DNA of 64,000 nucleotides from an uncultured Eggerthellaceae bacterium (GCA_910589135.1 CAJUSL010000001.1:61620-125619); one strand, 5' to 3'. Numbered from the stretch's first letter, positions 27,290-36,422 are shown. Notes: generated by a model from the letters alone, not told the origin. Program-made: numbers and translations.

Positions 27290-28759
27290 TTACTGCTGGA
27301 AGTCTTCCTCCACCATGTCGATCAGCTCTTGCTGCGAATGGATGTCCACCTTCCGGTAGATGTGGTAGATGTGCGTCTTGACGGTGTGCGTGGATATGTA
27401 GAGCTCGTCGGCGATGTAGCCGTAGCTGCGCCCGCGCGCCAGCATCATGAAGATGCGCTCCTCCTGCTTCGTCAGCTTGTGCTGCTCGGAAATGTCGCGG
27501 CATCTGTCCTTCCACGCATCCTGGAACTGCGTGGACTTCGCGACGCCCGCTTCCGACTCCTCGCCGCCGCCCGTGATGGTCATGTACAGGATGATCATCA
27601 TCACCAGCACCACCGACGATACGCCGAACCCGGCGTTGAACCGCTCGGAGCCCAGCAGCGCGAACAGCACGTAGCCGATGGCCCAGCCCAGGAAGATGCC
27701 CAGAAAGTTCACGAACGTGGCGGTGCTGGTGTAACGGAACAGCCCCAGCCGCCGGTCGCGCACCTCGTCGGCCAGGTCGCCCCACCCGATGGCGTCGAAG
27801 CAGGTGAACCCGAACACGGCGAACGACAGGAACACCACCTGCAGCGTGGTGTCAACGTAAGGGAAGGGCAGCATCGCCACGGCCGCCAGCATCAGCAGCA
27901 CGCGGCGGAACTTGTCGGCGTCGATGCGCATCTTGAAGCAGAACGTGCACGCCGCGAGGAAGGCGGCCGAGAACAGGATGGACAGCACGATGACGAAGAT
28001 CAGGTGGTTCACGCACGCCAGGTACAGAACCGCGTACGACACCACGCCGAACGACACCGTATATATAAGTGTGAGCGGAACGAAGTTGCGCAGCTCCGAG
28101 AAGCGCGCCTTCAGCGAATCCGCGTGCGTCTTGGCCTCGGCGCCTTGGGCGTGCTGGTCGCTGGAGGCGTCCATCCTGCGGCCGGCAGCGTAGGTGAAGA
28201 CGCACGCGAGCATCGGCAGCACCATCACGCCCGCGACCATCAGCGTCGGCGCGAACAGTTGCGGAACGGCGTACAGCGCGGCCGCCACCAGGAAGCTGAG
28301 CGAGATGCACCGCGAGATTTTCGCGCGTTTCAGCCAGATGAGGAACCGGATGGTCTTCATCAGCACGAGCGACGACGCCAGGCCCGACACCGCCCAAAGC
28401 ACGGCCACCGCGAAGAACGGCAGGGGGATACCCAGCGTGACGAGCAGCGCGGGGATGCCGTTCAGGCAGCTCGTCAGCGCCAGGATGACGAACCCGCGCA
28501 GCCCCTTGAAGAAAGCCTCGGCCTTCTCGGGCATCAGGCTGACGGCAAGGGTCGTCAGCGCCGACGTTCCGGCGAAGATGACCAGCAGCAGGCAGTATCG
28601 CACTATGCCTTCGTTGCCGAACGGGTTCAGCGCGACCGAGGAAAACGTCGCGAAGATCCACGCCCAGTATGAGCCCAGCGAGATGATGCCGAACACCAGG
28701 ATCGTCGAGTCGTTCCCGAACAGGTGGTCGTCGCGTTCCGGGGTATTACCTTTGGTCAT
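27290..28759 (-). CDS. Membrane-embedded LuxR-type transcriptional regulator
   Basis: A regulator of 489 residues from ATG 28759, behind GGAGGAG. About 12 hydrophobic helices fill residues 20-415 in an MFS-like pattern. The C-terminus is a LuxR/FixJ helix-turn-helix (LTKQEERIFMMLARGRSYGYIADELYISTHTVKTHIYHIYRKVDI). This architecture is abundant in Eggerthella and relatives, where such genes neighbour molybdoenzymes; members control catechol dehydroxylase genes in response to the substrate. It is divergent from the molybdoenzyme at 28910, which is its likely target. The membrane part probably senses the substrate; that is inferred. Confidence 0.85.
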   Translation of the reverse strand: MTKGNTPERDDHLFGNDSTILVFGIISLGSYWAWIFATFSSVALNPFGNEGIVRYCLLLVIFAGTSALTTLAVSLMPEKAEAFFKGLRGFVILALTSCLNGIPALLVTLGIPLPFFAVAVLWAVSGLASSLVLMKTIRFLIWLKRAKISRCISLSFLVAAALYAVPQLFAPTLMVAGVMVLPMLACVFTYAAGRRMDASSDQHAQGAEAKTHADSLKARFSELRNFVPLTLIYTVSFGVVSYAVLYLACVNHLIFVIVLSILFSAAFLAACTFCFKMRIDADKFRRVLLMLAAVAMLPFPYVDTTLQVVFLSFAVFGFTCFDAIGWGDLADEVRDRRLGLFRYTSTATFVNFLGIFLGWAIGYVLFALLGSERFNAGFGVSSVVLVMMIILYMTITGGGEESEAGVAKSTQFQDAWKDRCRDISEQHKLTKQEERIFMMLARGRSYGYIADELYISTHTVKTHIYHIYRKVDIHSQQELIDMVEEDFQQ

Positions 28760-28909
28760 ACTTTCTCCTCCATAGCCTGCTACAGGGCGTATTCGCATAA
28801 ATACGGACGTTTCCCCGATTCACGCGAACGAAGCACTGATTCACCATGTGGTCAGCTTACAGGACGTCGTTTCTGCGCCCTGGGACTTCAAAGGAAGAAG
28901 GAGGATGCA
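28760..28909. promoter_or_regulatory. Divergent control region between luxR and molybdoenzyme genes
   Basis: The 150 bases hold a dyad CGTATT (28788-28793) and AATACG (28800-28805) with a 6-base gap, and a shorter ACCA/TGGT dyad near 28847. These are plausible operator sites for the LuxR protein. No strong -35/-10 pair is evident. Confidence 0.35.
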
Positions 28910-31162
28910 ATGAGCGAAAAGAGGGAATACACCCTCGTCGATCACAAGGAGCCGTATCGCTACGACGACAACGGCCTTCATGTGACGCGCGGCAGTGCCT
29001 GGTCGGGACCGGGTTGCCATCTGGGGTGCGGGGTGCTTATGTACACCGACGACGATGGCAAGCTGGTCAAGGTTGAGGGAGACCCTGAGAACCCCTTCAA
29101 CCAGGGGCGGCTGTGTTGCCGCTGCCTCGCGCTTCCGGAGGTAGTATATCACGAGGATCGCGTGCTCCATCCCATGAAGCGCGCCCGCGAAGACCGCGGC
29201 AAGGACAAATGGGAGCGCATCTCTTGGGACGAGGCGTACGAGATGGTCACGTCGCGGTTCTTGGAAATCAAGGAGAAGTACGGCCCGGAATGCATCGCGT
29301 TCTATTCCGGCACCGGCCGTGACATCGGGCAGTACATCACGCGTTTGGCCTGGGGATTCGGAAGCCCGAACTTCGTCTTCGCGATGAGCGGCCAGTCGTG
29401 CTATTCGCCGCGCGTCGCCGGCTGCTTCTCGAACACGGGCGCGTTCTGGCTGGGCGACTACTCCCAGCAGTTCGCCGACCGCTACGACGACCCGCGCTGG
29501 GAATGCCCCGAGTACGTGGTGGTGTGGGGCAACAACCCGCTGGTGTCGAACTCGGACGGGCTGTACGGCCACTGGGTGATCGACGTGATGAAGCGCGGCG
29601 CCAAGCTGATCGTCATCGACCCGCGCCTCACGTGGCTGGGGGCGAAGTCCGAGCAGTTCCTGCAGGTGCGTCCCGGCACCGACGCCGCGCTTGCGCTGGG
29701 CATGATCAACTTCATCATCGAAGAGGACCTGTACGACCACGAGTTCGTGGACCTGTGGTGCTACGGCTTCGAAGAGCTGGCCGAGCGCGCCAAGGAGTAC
29801 CCGCTTGACTACGTGGAGGAGGTCACGTGGATTCCGCGCGACAAGATCGAGCGCGCCGCCCGCAGCATCGCGCAGGCGAAGAACGCCATCCTGCAGTGGG
29901 GCGTTGCGATCGACCAGACCAAGGAGACCATCCCCACGGCGCAGGCGCTGCTGTCGCTGTTCGAGATCACGGGCCACATGGACAAGCCCGGCGCCATGGT
30001 GCCGCCGCCGTCCATCCTGTACTACGCAGGCGGCTGGGGCGAGGAATTCCTGACGCCCGAGCAGAAGGCCAAGCTGATCGGCCTGAAGGAATACCCGCTC
30101 ATCCAGATGGGCTTCCAGGAGGCCGTCACCGACGAGTACATCAAGGCGCTGGAAACGGGCGAGCCCTATCGGTTCCGCGCGGCGTGGATGCAGACCACGA
30201 ACCCCTTGGTGTGCACGGGCGTCGACCCGAAGCGCTCGCTGGCGGCGCAGAACAATCTGGAATTCATCGTGTACGTCGACCTGTTCATGACGCCGACCGC
30301 CATGGCGCTGGCCGACGTGTTCCTGCCCGCATGCACCTATCCCGAGCGTGACGGCATCCGCATCGGCGACGGCATGCAGCGCGGCGAGACCATCAACAAG
30401 GTGATCGAGCCTTTGGGCGAGAGCAAGTCCGACATGGAGATCTGCCTGGAGGTGGGCAAGAGGATCGCCCCCGAGGCATGGCCGTGGGAGACGGTGGAGG
30501 ACATGTTCTCCAGCATCCTGGAGGAGACGGGCTACGACTTCGAGGAGATGCAGAAGATCGCGCCGGCCTACATGCCGTTTGAGTACCACCAGCACGAGAA
30601 GGGCCTTCTGCGCAGCGACGGACAGGTCGGCTTCGGTACGCCCACCGGCCGCATCGAGCTGTGGTCGAACTTCTACAACACGTGCGACTTGGACCCGCTG
30701 CCCTATTTCGAGGAGCCCTCGCCCGGCCCGGTGTCCACCCCCGAGCTGCTGGACGAGTACCCGCTGGTGCTCACGACCGGTGCGCGCATCTGGTCGATGT
30801 TCCATTCCGAGCACCGGCAGATTCCGCACCTGCGCGCCCTGCATCCGGATGCCATCATCCAGGTGAATCCGAAGACGTGCCGCGAGTACGGCGTGAAGCA
30901 CGGCGACTGGGTGTGGGTGGAGAACCAGCGAGGCCGCTGCAAGCGCCGCGTCATCGAGACGCCCGTCGTGGAGGAGCGCGTATGCTCCACCGACCATGCG
31001 TGGTGGCTTCCCGAAGCGCCGGCCGAGATGGAGGACGGCCTGTACGGCATGTGGGACCTGGACGTGGGGAACCTCATCGAGTACAAGTGCGGCAAGTCCG
31101 GTTTCGGCGCCAATTACAAGACGCTGCTGTGCAAGATCTACAAGGTTGAGGAAGGTGAATAG
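28910..31162 (+). CDS. Molybdopterin oxidoreductase large subunit, catechol-dehydroxylase/pyrogallol-transhydroxylase-like
   Basis: A DMSO-reductase-family protein of 750 residues. ATG 28910 follows GAAGGAGG. No twin-arginine signal is visible, so it should act in the cytosol. The N-terminal Cys set is CHLGC then GRLCCRC; the third Cys of the usual FeS pattern is replaced by Met. WERISWDEAYEMV, WGNNPLVSNSDG and RPGTDAALALGMINFII are bis-MGD-binding family signatures, and the C-terminal domain includes HPDAIIQVNPKTCREYGVKHGDWVWVENQRG. It is close to the protein at 61726. With a small ferredoxin, an MFS carrier and a LuxR regulator, the module resembles those for reductive removal of hydroxyls from aromatics, but the substrate cannot be read from sequence. 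Confidence 0.82.
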   Translation: MSEKREYTLVDHKEPYRYDDNGLHVTRGSAWSGPGCHLGCGVLMYTDDDGKLVKVEGDPENPFNQGRLCCRCLALPEVVYHEDRVLHPMKRAREDRGKDKWERISWDEAYEMVTSRFLEIKEKYGPECIAFYSGTGRDIGQYITRLAWGFGSPNFVFAMSGQSCYSPRVAGCFSNTGAFWLGDYSQQFADRYDDPRWECPEYVVVWGNNPLVSNSDGLYGHWVIDVMKRGAKLIVIDPRLTWLGAKSEQFLQVRPGTDAALALGMINFIIEEDLYDHEFVDLWCYGFEELAERAKEYPLDYVEEVTWIPRDKIERAARSIAQAKNAILQWGVAIDQTKETIPTAQALLSLFEITGHMDKPGAMVPPPSILYYAGGWGEEFLTPEQKAKLIGLKEYPLIQMGFQEAVTDEYIKALETGEPYRFRAAWMQTTNPLVCTGVDPKRSLAAQNNLEFIVYVDLFMTPTAMALADVFLPACTYPERDGIRIGDGMQRGETINKVIEPLGESKSDMEICLEVGKRIAPEAWPWETVEDMFSSILEETGYDFEEMQKIAPAYMPFEYHQHEKGLLRSDGQVGFGTPTGRIELWSNFYNTCDLDPLPYFEEPSPGPVSTPELLDEYPLVLTTGARIWSMFHSEHRQIPHLRALHPDAIIQVNPKTCREYGVKHGDWVWVENQRGRCKRRVIETPVVEERVCSTDHAWWLPEAPAEMEDGLYGMWDLDVGNLIEYKCGKSGFGANYKTLLCKIYKVEEGE

Positions 31163-31164
31163 GC

Positions 31165-31500
31165 GTGGCTGAATACGGACTGCTGATAGATTACGATTGG
31201 TGCACGGGCTGCCACACGTGCGAGGTGGCATGCCAGATGGAGCACTCGCTTCCGCCCGACCAGTGGGGCATCAAGCTGACCGAGGTGGGCCCGTGGGAAT
31301 ATGCCCCCGAGAAGTGGCAGTACGCCTACATGCCCGTGCCGACCGACCAGTGCGACCTGTGCGCGCGTCGCACCGCCGAGGGAAAGCTTCCCACGTGCGT
31401 GCACCATTGCCAGGCCCAGTGCATTCATTACGGGCCGCTGGACGAGCTCGCCAAGAAGCTTCCCGGGAAGACCAAGCAAACGCTTTTCAGCCTGAGATAG
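31165..31500 (+). CDS. Small ferredoxin-type electron-transfer subunit
   Basis: A protein of 111 residues from GTG 31165, two bases after the large-subunit stop and behind GGAAGGTG. Cys groups are CTGCHTCEVAC (residues 13-23), CDLC (near 60) and CVHHCQAQC (near 76-84). These resemble the first and last parts of the DmsB/PsrB ferredoxin fold, but the middle four-Cys motif is missing. It is about half the length of ordinary beta subunits (200-280 residues), so it should carry one or two [4Fe-4S] clusters. It probably passes electrons from a cytosolic donor to the enzyme at 28910. Confidence 0.8.
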   Translation: MAEYGLLIDYDWCTGCHTCEVACQMEHSLPPDQWGIKLTEVGPWEYAPEKWQYAYMPVPTDQCDLCARRTAEGKLPTCVHHCQAQCIHYGPLDELAKKLPGKTKQTLFSLR

Positions 31501-31510
31501 GGGGCGTCAT

Positions 31511-32749
31511 ATGAGCAAGGTGAAGAAAATAATGCCGTGGGTGCCGGTGTGGGCGATCATCGTCGCGAGCATTCTGGTGAGCTTCGAATACGGCAAGGTG
31601 CCGCCAGCTGCTCCCAGCATGATCGAGGTGCTGGGCATCTCGTATACGACGCAGGGGCTGCTGATGACGATGTTCTCCATCGCGGCCGTCGTGATGGGGC
31701 TCATCGGCGGCACGATGATCGACCGGCTGGGCGCGCGCAAGGTCGTGAGCGTTGCGCTTGCGCTGACCATCGTCGGCAACGTGGTCGGGCTGTTCTGGAC
31801 GAGCGATGCGGGGCTGCTGGTCACGCGCGTGCTGGAAGGCTTGGGCTACGGCGCCACGATGACCGCCGGGCCCGGCGTGATCGCCGCGTGGTACGAGCCC
31901 AAGAAGCGCGGCCTTGCCAACGGCGTGTGGGGCGCGAACGTGGGCGTCGGCATGATGATCTGCACGATGTCGGCCACTCCCATCATGGAGTCCAGCGGCT
32001 GGTCGGGCATGTGGATCTTCGGCCTGGTGGGCGCCATCCTGGCGTTTCTGCTGGTCGCCATCTTCGTGTGCATGCCGCCCGAGGGTGAGCGTAAGGATGC
32101 GATGGACCTGCCGCCGGCCACCGACGCCGACAAGAGCCATGGCGTGCTGTGGGGATACCTCGCCCCGCTGCCCGTGCTCGCCGCGGTGATGTTCTTCCTG
32201 GTGGGCGGTGCGACCGACGCGTTCAACGCGTTCACCATCACGTACCTGAACCTGGAGCTCGGCGAGGCCGAGAGCATGGCGAACATGACCGCCACCATCG
32301 CCTCGTTCGGCCTGCTGGTCGGCGCGGTCATCATGGGCTTCCTGTTCGCGAAGGTGCGCGACAAGGGCATGGTGCTGCTGGTCAACATCGCGCTGTGCGC
32401 CATTGCTCTGTTCGCGTGGTTCAACCTTGACCTGTCGCCCGAGATGATGTGCGTGGTCGGGTTCTTCGTGGGCTGCTTCCTTGGCGCTGCGCCGACCGCG
32501 TTCTTCGCAGTGGCGCCCATGGCCGCCCGCTCGCCTGGGACCATCGGCGCCGCCACCGGCATGGTGGTGCTGGGCCAGAATGCCGGCACGCTGTTGATTC
32601 CCACGGTTGTGGGCATGATTCTGGACGCTGCCGGATACGGCGCCGCTGCCATGTTCATGGGCGGCATCAGCGTGGCGGCCGCGCTCATCTGCATTGCGTT
32701 CCGCGCGCTGTACAAGAAGCATGTCGCGGTCACCCCGGAGGCGCAGTAG
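31511..32749 (+). CDS. MFS transporter in the molybdoenzyme operon
   Basis: A transporter of 412 residues with about 12 helices, starting at ATG 31511 ten bases after the ferredoxin gene and behind AGGGGGCG. DRLGARKVVSVALALTIVGN and WYEPKKRGLANGVWGANVGVGM match its paralogue at 25843. It has no Tat- or Sec-type extension. As the last gene of the operon it probably imports the molybdoenzyme substrate or exports its product, which is needed because the enzyme lacks an export signal. Confidence 0.82.
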   Translation: MSKVKKIMPWVPVWAIIVASILVSFEYGKVPPAAPSMIEVLGISYTTQGLLMTMFSIAAVVMGLIGGTMIDRLGARKVVSVALALTIVGNVVGLFWTSDAGLLVTRVLEGLGYGATMTAGPGVIAAWYEPKKRGLANGVWGANVGVGMMICTMSATPIMESSGWSGMWIFGLVGAILAFLLVAIFVCMPPEGERKDAMDLPPATDADKSHGVLWGYLAPLPVLAAVMFFLVGGATDAFNAFTITYLNLELGEAESMANMTATIASFGLLVGAVIMGFLFAKVRDKGMVLLVNIALCAIALFAWFNLDLSPEMMCVVGFFVGCFLGAAPTAFFAVAPMAARSPGTIGAATGMVVLGQNAGTLLIPTVVGMILDAAGYGAAAMFMGGISVAAALICIAFRALYKKHVAVTPEAQ

Positions 32750-32763
32750 CCAAGCTGCAGCAG

Positions 32764-32839
32764 CCGGTCTTGCGTGCTGCGGCCGGGTTCGCGTGCGGTA
32801 GCCGGCCTTGCGCGAGGCAGCCGGACTCGCGTGCGGGTT
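32764..32839. repeat. Four tandem copies of a degenerate 19-base unit
   Basis: Four successive 19-base units each begin with CCGG and contain TGCG or CGCG at the same offset, for example CCGGTCTTGCGTGCTGCGG then CCGGCCTTGCGCGAGGCAG. They lie 15 bases after the MFS stop in non-coding DNA. Confidence 0.6.
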
Positions 32840-33057
32840 GTTCGTGGGGTTTCCGCCGGCGCATGTAAGGGACATGACCCCCCCGGAGGGGGCTGCCGGA
32901 TGGCGGCCTCCTTTTGCACGGTTGCGGTTACGGTTGGTTGCGCGGGCGCTTTCGCGTCCGCGCGGTCCTTCGCGCCGCATTGTCCGCTGCTCGTTCGCGA
33001 GCGAGCTCAACGTCATGCGCGTGCTTGTGCTGCCGCAGCACCTGACAGCCTTGTGCC
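32840..33057. other. Gene-free stretch after the molybdoenzyme operon
   Basis: No coding sequence with a credible start is seen. The stretch includes a C7 run at 32878 facing GGAGGGGG, which can form a short hairpin, and GGCTGCC/GGCGGCC arms near 32891-32908 followed by TCCTTTT, a weak candidate terminator for the operon. Confidence 0.35.
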
Positions 33058-33121
33058 GCCGCAGCCTGTGCCTTGTGCCTTGTGCTTTATGTTGCCGCAG
33101 CCTGTGCCTTGTGCCTTGTGC
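33058..33121. repeat. Direct repeat, 36-base period
   Basis: A 28-base sequence beginning GCCGCAGCCTGTGCCTTGTG occurs at 33058-33085 and again at 33094-33121. A decayed unit precedes it near 33031. The units contain nested TGCCTTG repeats. No gene is evident here. Confidence 0.6.
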
Positions 33122-33163
33122 CGCGTTCCTCCATGACCTCTTGCGTCAATCAATTGGCGGAAT

Positions 33164-33338
33164 ATGCCAAAAATGTGCCGTTTCGGGTCATTTCGCGACT
33201 GTTTCCTCTCGGGCATAGAAGTGGCATAGATCCCTGAACTGGGCATTCTTGCAGTCTTGTTGCAGCTGCGGCTGTTCCAAGGAGAAAAAACGGTCGATTT
33301 CGGCTCAAAAACGACCCGAAACGGCAATTTTTTGGCAT
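33164..33338. repeat. Palindromic dispersed repeat, copy 2
   Basis: Like copy 1, it is bounded by ATGCCA (33164) and TGGCAT (33338). The 26-base terminal arms (TGCCGTTTCGGGTC inside the left, GACCCGAAACGGCA inside the right) match with two differences. The core has CTGGGCATTCTTGCAG, like the CTGGGACTTCTTGCAG core of copy 1 read on the minus strand. It sits in the intergenic region between the molybdoenzyme module and the zinc-ribbon gene. Confidence 0.7.
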
Positions 33339-33446
33339 CAATGCCTAGTTTTCTTGCGCAGGCTGCCAAAAGGGCTCTCTAGAGCAAGATTACGCTGTCG
33401 ATCGAGGCCGGCGTCTGACCAAAGTGCGGCCGCAAGGAGGATCATC

Positions 33447-33644
33447 GTGTGCTATCCCTGTAAATGCTGCGGCAAATGCAAGCCCAAGATCGCCATGGGC
33501 CTGTGTCCGATATGCCGCACGCAAAACGACGAGGATGCCCGCACCTGCGAAGAGTGCGGATTCAGCTTCCCTCCCAAGCCGGGCACGCCCGGCGGCATCG
33601 TGGAGAGCAAGCCGCCGGTAGGAATGCGGGTACGGAAACGGTAA
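33447..33644 (+). CDS. Small double zinc-ribbon protein
   Basis: A protein of 65 residues from GTG 33447, preceded by AAGGAGGATCATC, one of the best ribosome sites in the window. It contains nine Cys: CYPCKCCGKC at the start, then CPIC (20-23) and CEEC (34-37), arranged as a CxxC-x10-CxxC zinc ribbon with an extra Cys-rich head. A basic, Pro/Gly-rich tail follows. The function is unknown; such ribbons often bind nucleic acid or act as adaptors. It is the gene just before glgP, with a 60-base gap. Confidence 0.7.
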   Translation: MCYPCKCCGKCKPKIAMGLCPICRTQNDEDARTCEECGFSFPPKPGTPGGIVESKPPVGMRVRKR

Positions 33645-33704
33645 AGGTTCAATAGCTGTGTAGTGTTGCTGTGCTCCTTGTACGCGTGTTTGCATGAAGA
33701 TAGA

Positions 33705-36416
33705 ATGGGGCGAACCATCGATGCTTCGACGGAGGCCCCGGAGAAGGCCGACAGCAACACCCCGGTGCAGGCCGGGCCCTTGCAGGCGAGCCGTCGCGCA
33801 TCTCGCACTTCGCACGACGTCTCGAAAACCTCCACGACGAAGGTGGGCACATTGGACCATTCATCAGACAGCCCGTTGGGCACTCCATTGGGCAATTCGC
33901 CAGACAGCACAGCGGGCGACGCACGCATGCAGGCCGACGTCGAATCCGTGCGGCAGAACATTGTCGACATGGTTCGCCACAAGTTCGCGATACCCATCGA
34001 GGAGGCAACGCCGAACCAGGTTTACGAGGCGGTGGGCCTGTGCGTCCGCAACGACGTCCTGGACGCCTGGATTTCCGGGCGCACGGCCACGCAGCGCACC
34101 GGCGCGAAATGCCTCATCTACCTGTCGGCCGAGTTCCTCATCGGGCGCCTGCTGACGAACAACCTCATCAACATCGGCAAGCGCGACATCTACCGCGATG
34201 CACTTGCCCAGCTGGGCTACTCCCTCGACGCCATCGAGGAATGCGAAAGCGACCCCGCGCTTGGCAACGGGGGCCTCGGGCGCCTGGCCGCGTGCTTCCT
34301 GGACAGCCTGGCGACGATGGGCCTTCCCGCCATGGGGTATGGCATCCGCTACGAGCACGGCTTCTTCCGCCAGCAGCTCGTCGACGGCCAGCAGGTGGAA
34401 GTCCCCGACACCTGGATGCTTCATGGCGACGTGTGGGAAACCGAGCGCAGCGACCGCATCTTCGAGGTGCGGTTCGGCGGCACGGTCGAGGAGAAGTGGG
34501 GCGGCGACGGCAACCTGTGCGTCGAGTACCACGACTACCAGTCCGTTCTGGCGAAGCCTTACGACATGCCCGTCGTCGGGTTCCATTCGCCCTATATCGG
34601 CACGCTGCGGCTGTGGGCCGCCGTGGCGCCGAAGCAGCTCGACCTGGTCGAGTTCAATCGCGGCGACTACACGAACGCGGCGGCCGACCGCGAGCTCGCG
34701 GAATCCATCTCGAAGGTGCTGTACCCCGAGGACAGCCATCCGCGCGGCAAGGAACTGCGCCTGCGTCAGCAGTATTTCCTGATTTCGGCCACCATGCAGC
34801 AGGTGGTCGACTCGCACAAGCGGCGCAACGGCGACCTGCGCACGCTGCCCGACACCATCGCCGTGCAGATCAACGACACGCACCCGACGCTGGCCATCCC
34901 CGAGCTCATCCGCATCCTCATCGACAACGAGGGCTTTTCCTGGGAAGAGGCCGTCGACGTCGCCGAGCGCACGTTCAACTACACGAATCACACCATCATG
35001 CCCGAGGCGCTGGAGAAGTGGCCCGCGTCCCTCATGCAGACGTTGCTTCCGCGCATCTACCGCATCATCGAGACCATCGATGCGCGTCTGCGCGACCGCA
35101 TCTGGCAGCTGCATCCCGGCGATTCCGAGCGCATCGCGCGCATGGCCATCATCAACGACGGCCAGGTGCGCATGGCGAACCTGTGCGTGCTGATGAGCGG
35201 GCACGTCAACGGCGTCTCGCAGTTGCATGGGCGCCTGTTGAAGACGCAGCTGTTCCGCGACTTCTACACCACCAATCCCGACCGATTCCTGGGAATCACC
35301 AACGGCATCACGCAGCGACGGTGGCTGGCGGTGGCCAACCCGGGGCTTGATGCGCTGGTGAACGACACTATCGGCGGCGGGTTCATGAGCGATTGGACGA
35401 AGCTGGCCGAACTTGCGCCCTATGCCGACGATCCCGTCTTCCGCGAGCAGTTTGCCCAGGTCAAGGCAGAGAACAAGCGCACGTTCGCAGAATGGCTCGA
35501 ACGCACGCACGGCCTTGCGATCGACCCCGCGTCGTTCATGGACGTGCAGGCGAAGCGGCTGCACGAGTACAAGCGGCAGCTGCTGAAGGCGCTGCATATC
35601 CTCAGCGTGTACGACGGCATCGTGGAGGGCCGCATCACCGACATGCCGAAGACCACGTTCGTGTTCGCCGCGAAGGCCGCGCCGGGGTACTGCCGTGCCA
35701 AGGACATCATTCGTCTGATCAGCGCCATTTCGAACCTCGTGGCCTCAGACGAGCGCACGCGCGACGTCATCTCGGTGGTGTTCGTGCCGAACTACGACGT
35801 GAGCACGGCCCAGCATCTCATTCCTGCCACCGACCTGTCCGAGCAGATTTCAACCGCCGGACTGGAGGCGTCGGGCACGGGCAACATGAAGTTCATGATG
35901 AACGGCGCGCTGACCATCGGCACGATGGACGGCGCCAACATCGAGATGTCCGAGCAGGTGGGGCCGGAGAATATGTTCATCTTCGGGGCGCGCGTCGAAG
36001 ACCTCGACCGCATGCGCGAGGAAGGCACGTACGACCCGCAGGCACTTATGCGCGCCGACGCCCGGCTCGAGAAGGCGCTTGCCCGTCTGGTTGACGGAAG
36101 CCTGCCCACGGCCGACGGCAGCCGTTTCGAGGACCTGCATCACTCGCTGGTGCAGCCCGGTGGCGACCAGTATTTCGTGCTGCACGACTTCGACGCGTAC
36201 GACAAGGCGTTCTGGGAGGCGCAGCGCGTGTATGGCGACCGCGACGAGTGGCTGAGGCGTGCGGTGCTGAATACGGCGCGCTCGGGCTACTTCAGCTCCG
36301 ACCGCACCATCGCGGAATACAACGACGCCATCTGGCATCTTGAGCCGGTGGGGGTCGAAGAGGATGCGCAGAGCGCCGAAGGTGCATCGGCGGAACGCGT
36401 GCATGGCGAGGCGTAG
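33705..36416 (+). CDS. glgP: Glycogen phosphorylase
   Basis: A GT35 enzyme that releases glucose-1-phosphate from glycogen. Counted from ATG 33705 it has 903 residues. The PLP-binding Lys729 is in SGTGNMKFMMNG; NGGLGRLAACFLDS, INDTHPTLAIPE and RLHEYKRQ are family blocks. The first 75 residues are Ser/Thr-rich and lack family similarity. The start is uncertain: 33705 has a poor ribosome site and TTGTAC-17-TAGAAT (33678-33706) overlaps it, so translation may really begin downstream, for instance at ATG 33927 (MQADVESV). It is followed six bases later by the amylase-MalQ fusion, forming a glycogen-breakdown operon. Confidence 0.9.
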   Translation: MGRTIDASTEAPEKADSNTPVQAGPLQASRRASRTSHDVSKTSTTKVGTLDHSSDSPLGTPLGNSPDSTAGDARMQADVESVRQNIVDMVRHKFAIPIEEATPNQVYEAVGLCVRNDVLDAWISGRTATQRTGAKCLIYLSAEFLIGRLLTNNLINIGKRDIYRDALAQLGYSLDAIEECESDPALGNGGLGRLAACFLDSLATMGLPAMGYGIRYEHGFFRQQLVDGQQVEVPDTWMLHGDVWETERSDRIFEVRFGGTVEEKWGGDGNLCVEYHDYQSVLAKPYDMPVVGFHSPYIGTLRLWAAVAPKQLDLVEFNRGDYTNAAADRELAESISKVLYPEDSHPRGKELRLRQQYFLISATMQQVVDSHKRRNGDLRTLPDTIAVQINDTHPTLAIPELIRILIDNEGFSWEEAVDVAERTFNYTNHTIMPEALEKWPASLMQTLLPRIYRIIETIDARLRDRIWQLHPGDSERIARMAIINDGQVRMANLCVLMSGHVNGVSQLHGRLLKTQLFRDFYTTNPDRFLGITNGITQRRWLAVANPGLDALVNDTIGGGFMSDWTKLAELAPYADDPVFREQFAQVKAENKRTFAEWLERTHGLAIDPASFMDVQAKRLHEYKRQLLKALHILSVYDGIVEGRITDMPKTTFVFAAKAAPGYCRAKDIIRLISAISNLVASDERTRDVISVVFVPNYDVSTAQHLIPATDLSEQISTAGLEASGTGNMKFMMNGALTIGTMDGANIEMSEQVGPENMFIFGARVEDLDRMREEGTYDPQALMRADARLEKALARLVDGSLPTADGSRFEDLHHSLVQPGGDQYFVLHDFDAYDKAFWEAQRVYGDRDEWLRRAVLNTARSGYFSSDRTIAEYNDAIWHLEPVGVEEDAQSAEGASAERVHGEA

Positions 36417-36422
36417 CCCCCT

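Noticed and set aside
28910..29000. Twin-arginine signal peptides on the three molybdoenzymes
   Set aside because: None of the three N-termini has an SRRxFLK-type motif followed by a hydrophobic stretch.
32764..33121. CRISPR-like array
   Set aside because: The units are contiguous, short and degenerate, without unique spacers or cas genes.
33678..33706. TTGTAC-17-TAGAAT as the definite glgP promoter
   Set aside because: The -10 overlaps the only early ATG, so either the start codon or the promoter call is wrong; kept only as a note in the glgP entry.
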